DNA of 64,000 bases, taken from Herbidospora yilanensis (GTDB lineage Bacteria; Actinomycetota; Actinomycetes; Streptosporangiales; Streptosporangiaceae). A program made the position numbers and the translations under genes. Below the pieces are notes generated by a model. The model was not told the DNA's origin, did not search any database, and saw only the letters and a list, made by a program, of their open reading frames with translations. Below are positions 1 to 7,366 of the stretch, piece after piece (position 1 is the first letter of the stretch; the number at the start of each line of letters is the position of its first letter). The stretch is taken from NCBI RefSeq assembly GCF_001570565.1, contig NZ_BBXE01000017.1, positions 272,966-336,965 on the forward strand. Direction: 5' to 3'.

Positions 1-217
1 GGCCGAGATCTACCGGTCGGGCGCCGTCCTGTCGGACGCCGAGCTGGCCAGGGCCGCCGACCTGGTGGAGCGGGCCGGGGGCCGCGACTGGTGCCGCGAG
101 ACCGCCGACGGCCTGCTCGCGCGGGCCCCCGCCCACCTGGCGGAGGCGGGCTGCGCGGCCCGCCCGGCGGCCGAGCTGACGGCGCTGTCCACGCTGATGG
201 CCCGGCGCACCCTCTGA
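1..217 (+). CDS. Polyprenyl synthetase family protein, C-terminal end (partial)
   Basis: Only the last 71 codons are present, read in frame from base 2 to a TGA at 215-217. The segment has the helical, alanine-rich end of trans-isoprenyl diphosphate synthases: a helix around LSDAELARAADLVERAGGRD, then a helix carrying LLARAPAHL, and a closing region with AAELTALSTLMARRTL. Family members condense isopentenyl diphosphate with allylic diphosphates to make geranyl, farnesyl or geranylgeranyl diphosphates. The catalytic Asp-rich motifs lie upstream of the window, so chain length cannot be judged. A strong hairpin follows the stop codon. The call rests on the pattern of the C-terminus alone. Confidence 0.6.
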   Translation, partial: AEIYRSGAVLSDAELARAADLVERAGGRDWCRETADGLLARAPAHLAEAGCAARPAAELTALSTLMARRTL

Positions 218-221
218 GGCG

Positions 222-257
222 GCGGTGCTGGGCGGCGTCGAGGACGCCCAGCACCGC
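222..257. terminator. Bidirectional hairpin terminator between convergent genes
   Basis: A perfect 13-bp stem (222-234 pairs with 245-257, arm GCGGTGCTGGGCG) has a 10-base loop. It sits four bases after the polyprenyl synthetase stop and eight bases from the stop of the convergent TSUP gene. There is no U-tract, which is usual for actinomycete terminators. Placement and stem strength support termination in both directions. Confidence 0.75.
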
Positions 258-265
258 TCACGCGC

Positions 266-988
266 TCACGTGTAGGTGTCGAAAGCGAGCTTGACCGCGA
301 CGATCAGCCCCGCCACCGCGGTCAGCACCCGCAGCGACTGGCCCGGCAGCCGCCGGGCGATCAGCGGCCCGATCCAGCCGCCGACGATCATGCCGGCCGA
401 CAGCGGGACGACCACGTCCCACCGCACCGGCCCGAACAGGGCGAACCCGAGGGCGGCCACGCCGTTGGAGGCCATCGCGATCACGTTCTTGACCGCGTTC
501 ACGCGGGCCGGGCTCTGGTCGAGGGCCGCCGTCAGGATGGCGAACATGATCACCCCACCGGCCGCCCCGAAGTAGCCGGTGTAGATCGCGACGGCGTACA
601 CGCCCAGATAGAACGCCCACCCGCGCAGCGCCGCGGCCCTGGGAGCCCGCAGCAGCACCAGCGACGCGCCCGCGACCAGCACCGGCGCGACCAGTTCGAA
701 CGCCTTCGGCGGGGTCAGCAGCAGCAGGGCCGCCCCGGTGGCGCCGCCGAGCGCGGTCACCGCGCACAGGCGCAGCACCAGGGGCGCCTGGCCCCTGAGC
801 TCCGGCCGCGACGCCGCGGCCGACCCGACCCCGGTGAACGTGAGCGACACCGTGTTCGTGACGTTGGCCGCCAGCGGCGGCAGCCCGAAGGCGAGCAGAG
901 CCGGGTAGGAGACGATCGAGGCGAGCGACACGACCGTGCTCACGATCCCCGTCGCGACCCCCACGAGGGCAAGGACGAGGATCTCCAC
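266..988 (-). CDS. TSUP family sulfite exporter TauE/SafE-type permease
   Basis: This 240-residue protein consists almost entirely of membrane segments (roughly eight hydrophobic stretches). The N-terminal helix MEILVLALVGVATGIVSTVV and an internal GYFGAAGGVIMFAILTA repeat are typical of the 4-toluene sulfonate uptake/permease (TSUP) family, where two homologous halves each carry a small-residue-rich helix. Members move sulfite, sulfoacetate or other organosulfur anions across the cytoplasmic membrane. The substrate cannot be told from sequence and no sulfur genes are adjacent. The length is at the usual family size. The gene stands alone between a convergent terminator and the lipoprotein gene, which is on the same strand upstream. 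Confidence 0.85.
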   Translation of the reverse strand: MEILVLALVGVATGIVSTVVSLASIVSYPALLAFGLPPLAANVTNTVSLTFTGVGSAAASRPELRGQAPLVLRLCAVTALGGATGAALLLLTPPKAFELVAPVLVAGASLVLLRAPRAAALRGWAFYLGVYAVAIYTGYFGAAGGVIMFAILTAALDQSPARVNAVKNVIAMASNGVAALGFALFGPVRWDVVVPLSAGMIVGGWIGPLIARRLPGQSLRVLTAVAGLIVAVKLAFDTYT

Positions 989-1014
989 GCACCGAACTCA
1001 ACCACAAGATCGTT

Positions 1015-1491
1015 TCAGTACGCCGCCGGGGCGGACGCCACCGCCTTGGGGGTCACCCGGTGGTCGGTGAGGTGCAGGTCCCCGCCCAGGTCGGTGCGCA
1101 GCTTGTCGAGGGTCTCCCGGGTGCCGAGCACGGTCCAGAGCCGGCCCACGAGATGGGGGTTGTATTCCGGCGCCTGGTCCATCCAGGCGTCCTTGCCCTT
1201 CTCGGTGGCGAAGGTGTTGACGAAGAACTCCCCGGCCTCGGTCGAGCAGGCGCCGGTGCGCAGTTCCTCGGCGTCGACCTGGATCTTCACCTTGCAACCG
1301 ACCTTGGCGGCGAGTTCCTCGACGGTCGGGGCGGGCCCGGCCTCGACGGGCGCGGCGGCCGCGGCCGGAGCCGGATCGGATACCTGGTAGGCGCCCCCGG
1401 CGGGCGCGGAAGAGCCGCCCGAGCAGGCGGACAGCGACACGACGGCCAGAGCGGCGGCGGCGAGGGCGGCATGGCGCGAAACAGTCAGCAC
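1015..1491 (-). CDS. Putative secreted lipoprotein of unknown function
   Basis: The protein (158 residues from the GTG at 1491) opens with a hydrophobic stretch rich in Ala, Leu and Val and ends it with the lipobox LSAC. That marks a lipoprotein signal peptide cleaved before Cys and lipidated outside the membrane. A low-complexity Pro/Ala linker follows, then a small globular domain with two further cysteines (VGCKVKI and RTGACSTEAG). No family is recognised for the mature domain. The start is uncertain: an in-frame ATG at 1560 would add a basic n-region (RSRPRR). Neither start has a convincing ribosome binding site. The reading frame stays open upstream against the neighbouring oxidase gene, which is only a shadow. 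Confidence 0.65.
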   Translation of the reverse strand: MLTVSRHAALAAAALAVVSLSACSGGSSAPAGGAYQVSDPAPAAAAAPVEAGPAPTVEELAAKVGCKVKIQVDAEELRTGACSTEAGEFFVNTFATEKGKDAWMDQAPEYNPHLVGRLWTVLGTRETLDKLRTDLGGDLHLTDHRVTPKAVASAPAAY

Positions 1492-1580
1492 GCCCGGGGA
1501 TACGCGGCGTGGACGAGAGCGGTTCAATCCGGTGAACCGAAGTGACCCCTGGGGCGTCATGTCTGGCAAGGGAGGCCCGT

Positions 1581-1700
1581 ATGGACGTCCTGGACAACCT
1601 CCTCGACGGAGATCTCCGGCTGGAGCTCGTCCTCGTGGAGGCCCTCCATTGGGAAGCCGATCGGCTGGCCGCCCCGGCCGATCGCGAAAGGCACCACTGA
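1581..1700 (+). CDS. Small hypothetical protein (39 aa)
   Basis: This short ORF has an ATG at 1581 preceded by a near-perfect ribosome binding site (GGGAGG at 1570-1575, five bases away). It ends in TGA at 1698-1700, eight bases before a strong hairpin terminator. The product, starting MDVLDNLLDGDLRLELVLVE, is acidic in its first half and forms a likely amphipathic helix with a basic, His-rich tail. It has no signal peptide and no membrane segment. I do not recognise it. It is divergent from the lipoprotein gene, and the combination of RBS, ORF and terminator makes it a self-contained transcription unit. A regulatory leader or small protein is possible. Confidence 0.5.
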   Translation: MDVLDNLLDGDLRLELVLVEALHWEADRLAAPADRERHH

Positions 1701-1707
1701 AACTGCG

Positions 1708-1739
1708 GTCCCGCCCCTCGATCAGGTGAGGGGCGGGGC
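1708..1739 (+). terminator. Hairpin terminator after the 39-aa small gene
   Basis: Arms CCCGCCCCTC (1710-1719) and GAGGGGCGGG (1728-1737) pair perfectly around an 8-base loop. The stem extends two more pairs outward (one of them G-U) to 1708/1739. It lies just past the small ORF stop and about 65 bases before the oxidase start, so it most likely ends the small transcript. An attenuator for the oxidase gene is the alternative. Confidence 0.65.
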
Positions 1740-1803
1740 TCGTGCATGCGGGCCCCTTTTGCGGGAAGTTCCGCACCATTCGCTTTGAGGGAGGTCGTCG
1801 TCG

Positions 1804-2772
1804 ATGGCGCAGCGTGCCGATGTCGTCGTGGTGGGGGGAGGCGTCGTCGGTCTCACGACCGCGATCGCCCTGAACGAGGCCGGGATCCGGGCGGTCGTGT
1901 GGACCGCCGAGGTCCCCCGGCTGACCACCTCCGCCGTCGCGGGCGCCCTGCTGGGCGGCCCGGTCATGAGCGAGCCCCGCGCCGACGCGGTCCGCTGGCA
2001 GAAGACGGGCCTGGAGATCTTCGGCGAGCTGGCCACCCACCCGCACACCGGCGTGACCGCCGCGCGCGGCCGGCTGGTCACCCGCCTCGACGGCGGCACC
2101 CCGCCGTGGGCCCGCGACCTGCCCGGCTTCGCCGAGTGCTCCCCCGAGGAGCTGGCCGGGTTCAAGGCGGGCTTCTGGATCACCAGCCCGATCGCCGACA
2201 TGCCCTGCTACCTCGACTACCTCGTCGACCGGTTGTGCCGGTCGGGCGGCGACATCGAGGTGTGCACGGTGGCCTCCCTGGAACAGCCGACCTCCCACGC
2301 GCCGGTCGTGGTCAACTGCGCCGGGGTGGCCGGGGCCACGCTGGCCTGCGACGACTCGGTGACCCCCGTACGCGGGCAGCACGTCGTCGTCGAGAACCCC
2401 GGCCTGACCGAGTTCTTCTACGAGGGCGGCGCCGACGACGACTGGACGGGCTTCTTCCCGCACGGCGACCGCGTCGTCCTGGGCGGCAACGCCCGCAAGG
2501 GCGACTGGAACCTCGAACCCGACGAGGCGCAGAGCGCCGACATCCTCCGGCGCTGCGCCGAGGTCGAGCCCCGCCTTGCCGACGCCCGCGTGGTCAAGGT
2601 GGACGTCGGCCTGCGGCCCGGCCGCCCGTCGATCCGCGTGGAGGAGCAGCAGGTCGAGCACGGGCGGCTCATCCACAACTACGGGCACGGCGGCGTGGGG
2701 GTCAGCATGAGCTGGGGCTGCGCGCTCGACGTCGTGAAGATGGTGTCAGGGCACGCGCCAGAGCAGCCGTGA
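1804..2772 (+). CDS. D-amino-acid oxidase family FAD-dependent oxidoreductase
   Basis: This 322-residue flavoenzyme has an N-terminal dinucleotide-binding motif (VVVVGGGVVGLTTAIALNEAG, residues about 7-27). Near the C-terminus it has the D-amino-acid oxidase signature HNYGHGGVGVSMSWG, which closes over the FAD. An RPGRPSIRVE segment supplies the substrate-carboxylate Arg region typical of the family. The expected reaction is oxidative deamination of a D-amino acid to a 2-oxo acid with release of ammonia and peroxide. The length is slightly shorter than eukaryotic DAAO and normal for actinobacterial ones. A GAGGGAGG site lies about eight bases before the ATG. No peroxisomal or export signal is seen, so it is cytoplasmic. 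Substrate preference is unknown. Confidence 0.85.
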   Translation: MAQRADVVVVGGGVVGLTTAIALNEAGIRAVVWTAEVPRLTTSAVAGALLGGPVMSEPRADAVRWQKTGLEIFGELATHPHTGVTAARGRLVTRLDGGTPPWARDLPGFAECSPEELAGFKAGFWITSPIADMPCYLDYLVDRLCRSGGDIEVCTVASLEQPTSHAPVVVNCAGVAGATLACDDSVTPVRGQHVVVENPGLTEFFYEGGADDDWTGFFPHGDRVVLGGNARKGDWNLEPDEAQSADILRRCAEVEPRLADARVVKVDVGLRPGRPSIRVEEQQVEHGRLIHNYGHGGVGVSMSWGCALDVVKMVSGHAPEQP

Positions 2773-2962
2773 GGTCGCGAGGGTGGGCATGGTCTCCACG
2801 ACCGGCCCGAACCCACCGGCCTTTCGCACGCATGCCGGGAGACCGGAACGTAAACGGCGTTTCTTCCGGGAACACCCTCCCGACTAACAGGTGGCGGATT
2901 TCCACCGGGCCGGGGACGATATACGCGGGGAAAGCCGGAATGCGGTCCGTGGGGATGGGTTC

Positions 2963-3988
2963 ATGTCGGTCGAGAACGGCGCGGGCGATTCCCGCAGGCC
3001 ACCCTGGACGGAACGGTTCTCGTGGCTGCGCGACGAGCCCGAGGTGGTCATCGCGTTCCTGATCGCCGTGGGCGTCGCCATCTACGGCCTCACGGACAAC
3101 GTGACCCAGCCGGTCCAGGAGGCCACGCTCGTCGTCCTCGCGCTGATCGCCAGCACGCTGGTGCGCAGCCGGATCCGCACCGGCGCCGTCGAGACGGAGC
3201 TCCGGCGGGCGCTGACCGACTCCGGCGAGGCGCTGCACCAGGTGCCCGAGCGGCTCGGCGAGGTCACCGAATTGCTGGAGAGGTCGCGGCAGGCGATCGA
3301 CCAGATGTCGGTCGTCTCGCTGCTGCCGGGGGCGCAGGTGCGGGCCGAGCTCGTGGCGGCGACCCAGCACACCAACACCTGGGTCTTCAAGGGCGGCACC
3401 GGCACCTTCATCCGCGCCTTCACCCTGCCCGAGTGCGTGGAGAACTCGCGGGCCGCGCGCCGCCAGCTCCAGGTGCAACTGGAGATCATCGACCCGGAGA
3501 ACGACACCGCCTGCGCGGTGTACGCCCGGTTCCGCCAGTCGCTCGTGACCGGCCGCGCCGACCCCTGGACGGCCGACCGGACCCGCAAGGAGTCGTACGC
3601 GACGATCCTGGCCGCGAGCTGGTACCGGCGGCACAACGACTTCCTCACCGTCCGGGTCGGGTTGTCGTCGACGATGACGACCTGCCGGTGGGACATGTCG
3701 GCCTCGCGCGTCATCGTCACCCGGGAGGATCCCACCGCGCCGGCGCTGGTGGCCTACCAGGGCAAGCTCTACTACTCCTGGTGTGAGACCGAGCTGAACA
3801 GCAGCTACGCGCAGTCGAGGAGGCTGCCCGTGGAGAACGTTCTGATGGTGCCGCTCGGCGACGAGCCGACGGTCGACGAGGTGCGCGACCTCTTCGAGGT
3901 GCTGGGGTTGCCGCTCGACTCCCTCGACGACTCCGAGGTGGCCGACGTGACCCGCCGGGCGCTGCGGCCCGCGGAGCCCTACCGGTGA
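2963..3988 (+). CDS. Two-TM membrane-anchored protein of unknown function, first gene of a three-gene cassette
   Basis: The protein is 341 residues from the ATG at 2963; a GTG at 2891 would add 24 residues but lacks support. Two adjacent hydrophobic helices (VVIAFLIAVGVAIYGL and ATLVVLALIASTLV, about residues 27-64) are followed by a probable coiled coil (about residues 70-110, ELRRALTDSGEALHQVPERLGEV). A soluble C-terminal domain of about 230 residues contains NTWVFKGGTGTFIRAFTLPE and conserved-looking Trp, Arg and Tyr positions. I do not recognise the soluble domain with certainty; a phospholipase-D-like or nucleotide-sensing fold is conceivable. The 2TM-plus-cytosolic-domain layout recalls membrane effectors of nucleotide-signalled immunity. 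The next gene starts 20 bases later, implying co-transcription with the cupin and phosphatase genes. Confidence 0.6.
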   Translation: MSVENGAGDSRRPPWTERFSWLRDEPEVVIAFLIAVGVAIYGLTDNVTQPVQEATLVVLALIASTLVRSRIRTGAVETELRRALTDSGEALHQVPERLGEVTELLERSRQAIDQMSVVSLLPGAQVRAELVAATQHTNTWVFKGGTGTFIRAFTLPECVENSRAARRQLQVQLEIIDPENDTACAVYARFRQSLVTGRADPWTADRTRKESYATILAASWYRRHNDFLTVRVGLSSTMTTCRWDMSASRVIVTREDPTAPALVAYQGKLYYSWCETELNSSYAQSRRLPVENVLMVPLGDEPTVDEVRDLFEVLGLPLDSLDDSEVADVTRRALRPAEPYR

Positions 3989-4008
3989 GATGACCACAGA
4001 GGGGCGAC

Positions 4009-4659
4009 ATGCGCTACTCCGATCTACGGCACGAGATCGACCAGGGCACCGCCGTCCCGGCGATCCCGGCGTGGGCCGGGTCGGTGCTCCAGGCGGTCGC
4101 CGCCGGGGCGCTGCGCATCCCGGCGGTGCGGCATCCGCTCGGGTTCTTCTGCCTGCCCGTCGAACGCGACGGCGACCTGGGCGTCTGCCTGCACGTCTGG
4201 TCGCCGCAGCTCACCACCTCGGGCAGCAGCACCTCGCTGGTGCACTGTCACAGCTGGGACCTGCTGAGTTTCGTCCTGTACGGCCGGATCTCCAACGTGC
4301 TCGGCCGGATCTCCGACGGGACCGTCCACCGGCTCTTCGAGGTGACCGGCGGCGACGACGAGGACACCATCAGGGCCACCGACCGGGTGGTCGACTACCG
4401 GCCCGAGCGCCTGGAGCGGTTCGGCGCGGGCGAGAGCTACTCGCTGGCCTCGGGCGTCTTCCACAGCACGGTGATCGAGGGGTCGGGCGAGGCGGCGACG
4501 GTCGCGCTCGGGCGGATGGTCCGCCCGGGTTCCGACCTGTCGCTCGGGCCGCTCGACGCGCCCAGCCACACCCAGCGCCGGCACGTGTGCGGCGACGCCG
4601 AGTCGGCCAGGGCCGCCGCGGTCGCGACGGCCGGCCTGGCCGCCCAGTACACCTACTGA
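4009..4659 (+). CDS. Cupin-fold protein, cysteine-dioxygenase-like
   Basis: This 216-residue protein carries a probable metal-binding cupin core: a paired His motif HCHSWDLLSFVLYG (about residues 82-95), a turn with YGRISNVLGRI, and a later single His in ASGVFHST (about residue 152). That spacing is like the three-His iron site of cysteine-dioxygenase-type cupins, so an Fe-dependent oxygenase or a metal sensor is possible. The extra N-terminal helical region (about 60 residues) and the C-terminal tail are not typical of cysteine dioxygenase. It lies 20 bases after the 2TM gene and 12 bases before the phosphatase gene, and a GAGGGG site precedes its ATG. No substrate can be assigned. Confidence 0.6.
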   Translation: MRYSDLRHEIDQGTAVPAIPAWAGSVLQAVAAGALRIPAVRHPLGFFCLPVERDGDLGVCLHVWSPQLTTSGSSTSLVHCHSWDLLSFVLYGRISNVLGRISDGTVHRLFEVTGGDDEDTIRATDRVVDYRPERLERFGAGESYSLASGVFHSTVIEGSGEAATVALGRMVRPGSDLSLGPLDAPSHTQRRHVCGDAESARAAAVATAGLAAQYTY

Positions 4660-4671
4660 AGGGACCCCGCT

Positions 4672-5448
4672 GTGGACGTCTCGGCGGAACTGGCGGTGGC
4701 CGTGGCCGCCGCGGAGGCGGCGGGCACGCTGCTGCGGCGCGAGCCCGCGTGGATCAGCGCCAAGGGCGCGGGCGGCGATCTCAGCACCGACCTGGACCTC
4801 CGTTCGGAGGAGCTGATCGTGAGCCGGGTCAGGGCCGCCTATCCCGACGACCGGATCGTGGCCGAGGAGTCGGGCGCGGCCGGCGCCGAGGGCGACCGCG
4901 TCTGGTTCGTCGACCCGCTCGACGGCACCAACAACCTCGCGATCGGCCTGCCCGTCTACGCGGTGGGCATCGCCTTCTGCGTGGCCGCGCGGCCCGTGGC
5001 CGGGGTGGTGCACGACCCCGTCAGCGGCGGCACGTGGTCGGCGGTGCGGGGCGCCGGCGCGCGGGGGCCGGGGCTGCCCGCCGAGGTGACGCCGAGCGCG
5101 CGGCCGCCGCTGCTGGCCTGGACGCAGGGGCACGGCCTGGCCGCCGATCCGGCCACCGGCGCCCTGCGCACCGCCGTGGAGGCGCGGTCCGGCCGGCTGC
5201 TGCAGCTCTGGGCGCCGCTGGTCGCGTGGATCATGCTGGCCCGGGGGCGGATCGACGGCATGGTCGGCTACCGGGCCGAACTCGTCGACTTCCCGGCGGG
5301 CGCGCTGATCGCGGCCGAGGCGGGGGTGGAGATCCACCGGTTCGACGGGCGGCCGTTCGACCTGCGGGTCGACCTGCCGGAGTCGGAGCGGAACTTCGTC
5401 GCCTGCCGGGCCGGGCAGTTCGCCCGGATCTGGCCCTCAGGCGGCTGA
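4672..5448 (+). CDS. Inositol monophosphatase / CysQ-like phosphatase family protein
   Basis: The 258-residue product has the full metal-dependent sugar/nucleotide phosphatase signature: the metal ligand Glu pair in VAEESG (about residue 64), the catalytic motif DPLDGTNN (about residues 81-88) and the distal Asp in ELVDFPAGALIAAEAG. Family members dephosphorylate inositol phosphates, histidinol phosphate or 3'-phosphoadenosine 5'-phosphate with Mg2+. The C-terminal motif differs from the canonical W-D-x-A-A-G by having VDFPAG. The GTG start at 4672 follows a GAAGGGA site. The gene ends 12 bases inside the convergent 2H phosphoesterase gene. Its place behind a membrane 2TM protein and a cupin suggests a cassette-specific substrate rather than housekeeping. 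Confidence 0.8.
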   Translation: MDVSAELAVAVAAAEAAGTLLRREPAWISAKGAGGDLSTDLDLRSEELIVSRVRAAYPDDRIVAEESGAAGAEGDRVWFVDPLDGTNNLAIGLPVYAVGIAFCVAARPVAGVVHDPVSGGTWSAVRGAGARGPGLPAEVTPSARPPLLAWTQGHGLAADPATGALRTAVEARSGRLLQLWAPLVAWIMLARGRIDGMVGYRAELVDFPAGALIAAEAGVEIHRFDGRPFDLRVDLPESERNFVACRAGQFARIWPSGG

Positions 5449-6081
5449 GCCGAGCCCGACGGTCTCGACGACCTCGACGCAGGTGCCGTGGTCGCCCATC
5501 ACGCACAACGCGAGGGTGCGGAAGACGTCGTCGAACGTCCGGGCCGGCGGCAGCAGGCCGGCGGGCACCCGCAGGCCGCGGTCGCGGAACCGGGTCATCG
5601 TGATGTGGGGGCGGAACAGCCCGCCGATCTCGTCGTAGCCGTGGCGGTCGAGGTTGGCGCGGGCCTCCGGCGGCGCGACGAGGCGGTGGTCGGCCAGCAC
5701 CCGGCCGACCGGGTCGAGTTCGCGCAACCCGGTGCGCAGCGGGCCGAGCCCGGCGACGAGGTCGTTCTGGAGCCGGGTGACGGCGGCGGTCTTCCGGTAG
5801 AACAGCTCGAACATGCCCTGGTCGTTGGCGGCGAAATGGCCGCCCTCCAGCGGGATCTCGGCGGTTCGCCCCGCGACCCGGCGAAGCGCCTCCCGCGCCT
5901 GGCCGAGGCGCGCGGATTCGAAATTCGCCATGTAAAGCGAGATGTGCGGATAGAGCGAACCGCTCCGCAGCGTGAATTCGACCGGCGCGAATTCCGCGCA
6001 CCACGCGCTCAACCGCACCGAACGCTCCTCGACATCGGCGCCCGGTAACAGCACCGCGTCGTAAACCGGAAGACCCGACAT
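5437..6081 (-). CDS. 2H phosphoesterase (2'-5' RNA ligase superfamily)
   Basis: The 214-residue protein has the two His-x-Thr/Ser signatures that define 2H phosphoesterases: PHISLY (about residues 45-50) and RPHITMTRF (about residues 158-166), about 110 residues apart as expected for two symmetrical lobes. Such enzymes hydrolyse or form 2',5' or cyclic phosphodiester bonds in RNA ends, cyclic phosphates or 2'-5' oligoadenylates. No tRNA-processing partner is nearby. It converges on, and overlaps by 12 bases, the phosphatase gene of the 2TM/cupin cassette. Base composition at its 5' end is more AT-rich than in its body. Function as an RNA-end enzyme or a signal-degrading enzyme cannot be separated here. 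Confidence 0.8.
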   Translation of the reverse strand: MSGLPVYDAVLLPGADVEERSVRLSAWCAEFAPVEFTLRSGSLYPHISLYMANFESARLGQAREALRRVAGRTAEIPLEGGHFAANDQGMFELFYRKTAAVTRLQNDLVAGLGPLRTGLRELDPVGRVLADHRLVAPPEARANLDRHGYDEIGGLFRPHITMTRFRDRGLRVPAGLLPPARTFDDVFRTLALCVMGDHGTCVEVVETVGLGSAA

Positions 6082-6095
6082 GCGCCCACTCTATT

Positions 6096-7331
6096 TCAGG
6101 TGAGCGCCAGCACCCAGACGACGGAAGGGAGCAGGAGAATGGCGAGCAACGCGCCGGTCAGCACGAATTTCCCCATGGGCACCCTGACGCCCCGGCGGCG
6201 GCACCATTCGAACCAGAGCAGCGTGGCCAGCGAGGCCCAGGGCGTGACGACCGAGCCGACATTGGTGCCGACGAGAAGGGCCAGCAACTGGTCGAGATTG
6301 TCCGCGGGCACGACCTGTTCGCCCGCGACGTAGGCCGGCAGGTTGTTGACCGTGTTCGACAGGCCCGCGCCCGCCGCGGCCGTGCGCAGCAGCCCGGCGA
6401 ACCCCTCTCCCGCGCCGATGAGCAGGCTCATCAGGTCGTTGAGGCCGTGGCGCATCAGCGTCGGCACCACCAGGAACAGGCCGGTGACGAACACGAGGAG
6501 CTGCCAGGGGATCAGCGAGGGGCGCAGCGACCGGCGGTCGCGGACGAGGTAGGCGGTGACGGCCAGCGCGGCGGCGACGATCGCCGCGACCTCGATCTGC
6601 AGCCCGGCGAGGATGGCCGCGATGAACAGCAGGCAGGCCGCGCCGGTGCCCCAGAACAGCACCGGGTCCTTGACCGGCTCGGGCTGGGCGGGCTCGTAGC
6701 GGTCGGCTCCCCGCACGCTCCGCCGCCAGTAGAACACCCACAGCAGCGCCATCGTGACCGCGATCGCGACCGTCTGCGGGAGCCACATGCGGACCGCGAA
6801 CTCCGGCGCCGACAGGCCCACCTTGTTCAGCGCCAGCAGGTTGGTCAGGTTGCTCACCGGGAGCAGCAGGCTGGCGGTGTTGGCCAGCCACACCGTGGTC
6901 ATCGCCAGGGGGAGCGGCGCGATCTTCGCGCGCGGCGCGAGGGCCAGCATGACGGGCGTGAGCAGGACCGCCGTGGTGTCGAGGTTGAGGAAGACCGTGG
7001 TGGCCGAGGCGAACGCGACGCACAGCAGGAACAGCGCCGGATAGGCCCCCCGGCCGAGCAGCGCCAGCCGGGCCGCGATGACGTCGAACACCTGCGCCTG
7101 TTTGGTCAATTCGGCCAGCACGATAACGCTGACCAGAAACACCATGAGGGGAGCTATTCGCTCGACACTCGCCCGCGCCTCCGCAATCGGCAGCAGACCC
7201 GTCAATACGCAACCGACGCCGATGAAAAGCAGGCCGATTCGAATCCAGTCGAGTACACTCGGTGCTCGTACGGCCCGTTTCCACAACGGCACGGACGGTG
7301 ACCCTTCGTCGCCCACGGTAGAAAATATCAT
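6096..7331 (-). CDS. ArsB/SLC13-type anion permease
   Basis: This 411-residue protein has about ten to twelve membrane helices and the ion-transporter (IT) superfamily layout. It has two re-entrant-like segments: TASLLLPVSNLTNLLAL in the first half and AGLSNTVNNLPAYVAGE in the second, with the family's characteristic Asn-Leu-Thr-Asn and Asn-Asn-Leu-Pro. Related proteins export arsenite (ArsB) or move dicarboxylates, sulfate or Na+/H+. There is no arsR or arsC nearby, so an arsenic role is not supported. The gene is divergent from the TIR-NACHT gene with only 35 bases between the start codons, so promoters of the two genes must overlap. Confidence 0.8.
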   Translation of the reverse strand: MIFSTVGDEGSPSVPLWKRAVRAPSVLDWIRIGLLFIGVGCVLTGLLPIAEARASVERIAPLMVFLVSVIVLAELTKQAQVFDVIAARLALLGRGAYPALFLLCVAFASATTVFLNLDTTAVLLTPVMLALAPRAKIAPLPLAMTTVWLANTASLLLPVSNLTNLLALNKVGLSAPEFAVRMWLPQTVAIAVTMALLWVFYWRRSVRGADRYEPAQPEPVKDPVLFWGTGAACLLFIAAILAGLQIEVAAIVAAALAVTAYLVRDRRSLRPSLIPWQLLVFVTGLFLVVPTLMRHGLNDLMSLLIGAGEGFAGLLRTAAAGAGLSNTVNNLPAYVAGEQVVPADNLDQLLALLVGTNVGSVVTPWASLATLLWFEWCRRRGVRVPMGKFVLTGALLAILLLPSVVWVLALT

Positions 7332-7366
7332 GGCTTCATTCCGGCGAGGTGGGTGATACCGGCGTC

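Noticed and set aside
1..217. Possible terpene pathway link between the polyprenyl synthetase and geosmin synthase
   Set aside because: They are more than 60 kb apart with many unrelated genes between, and geosmin synthase uses ordinary farnesyl diphosphate.
4672..5448. CysQ serving the sulfotransferase cluster by removing PAP
   Set aside because: The phosphatase is 43 kb away, lies in its own tight cassette and lacks the shared regulatory motif; the link is only thematic.
6096..7331. Arsenite resistance operon
   Set aside because: The permease has an ArsB-like fold but no arsR, arsC or arsA is nearby, and the wider IT superfamily has many substrates.
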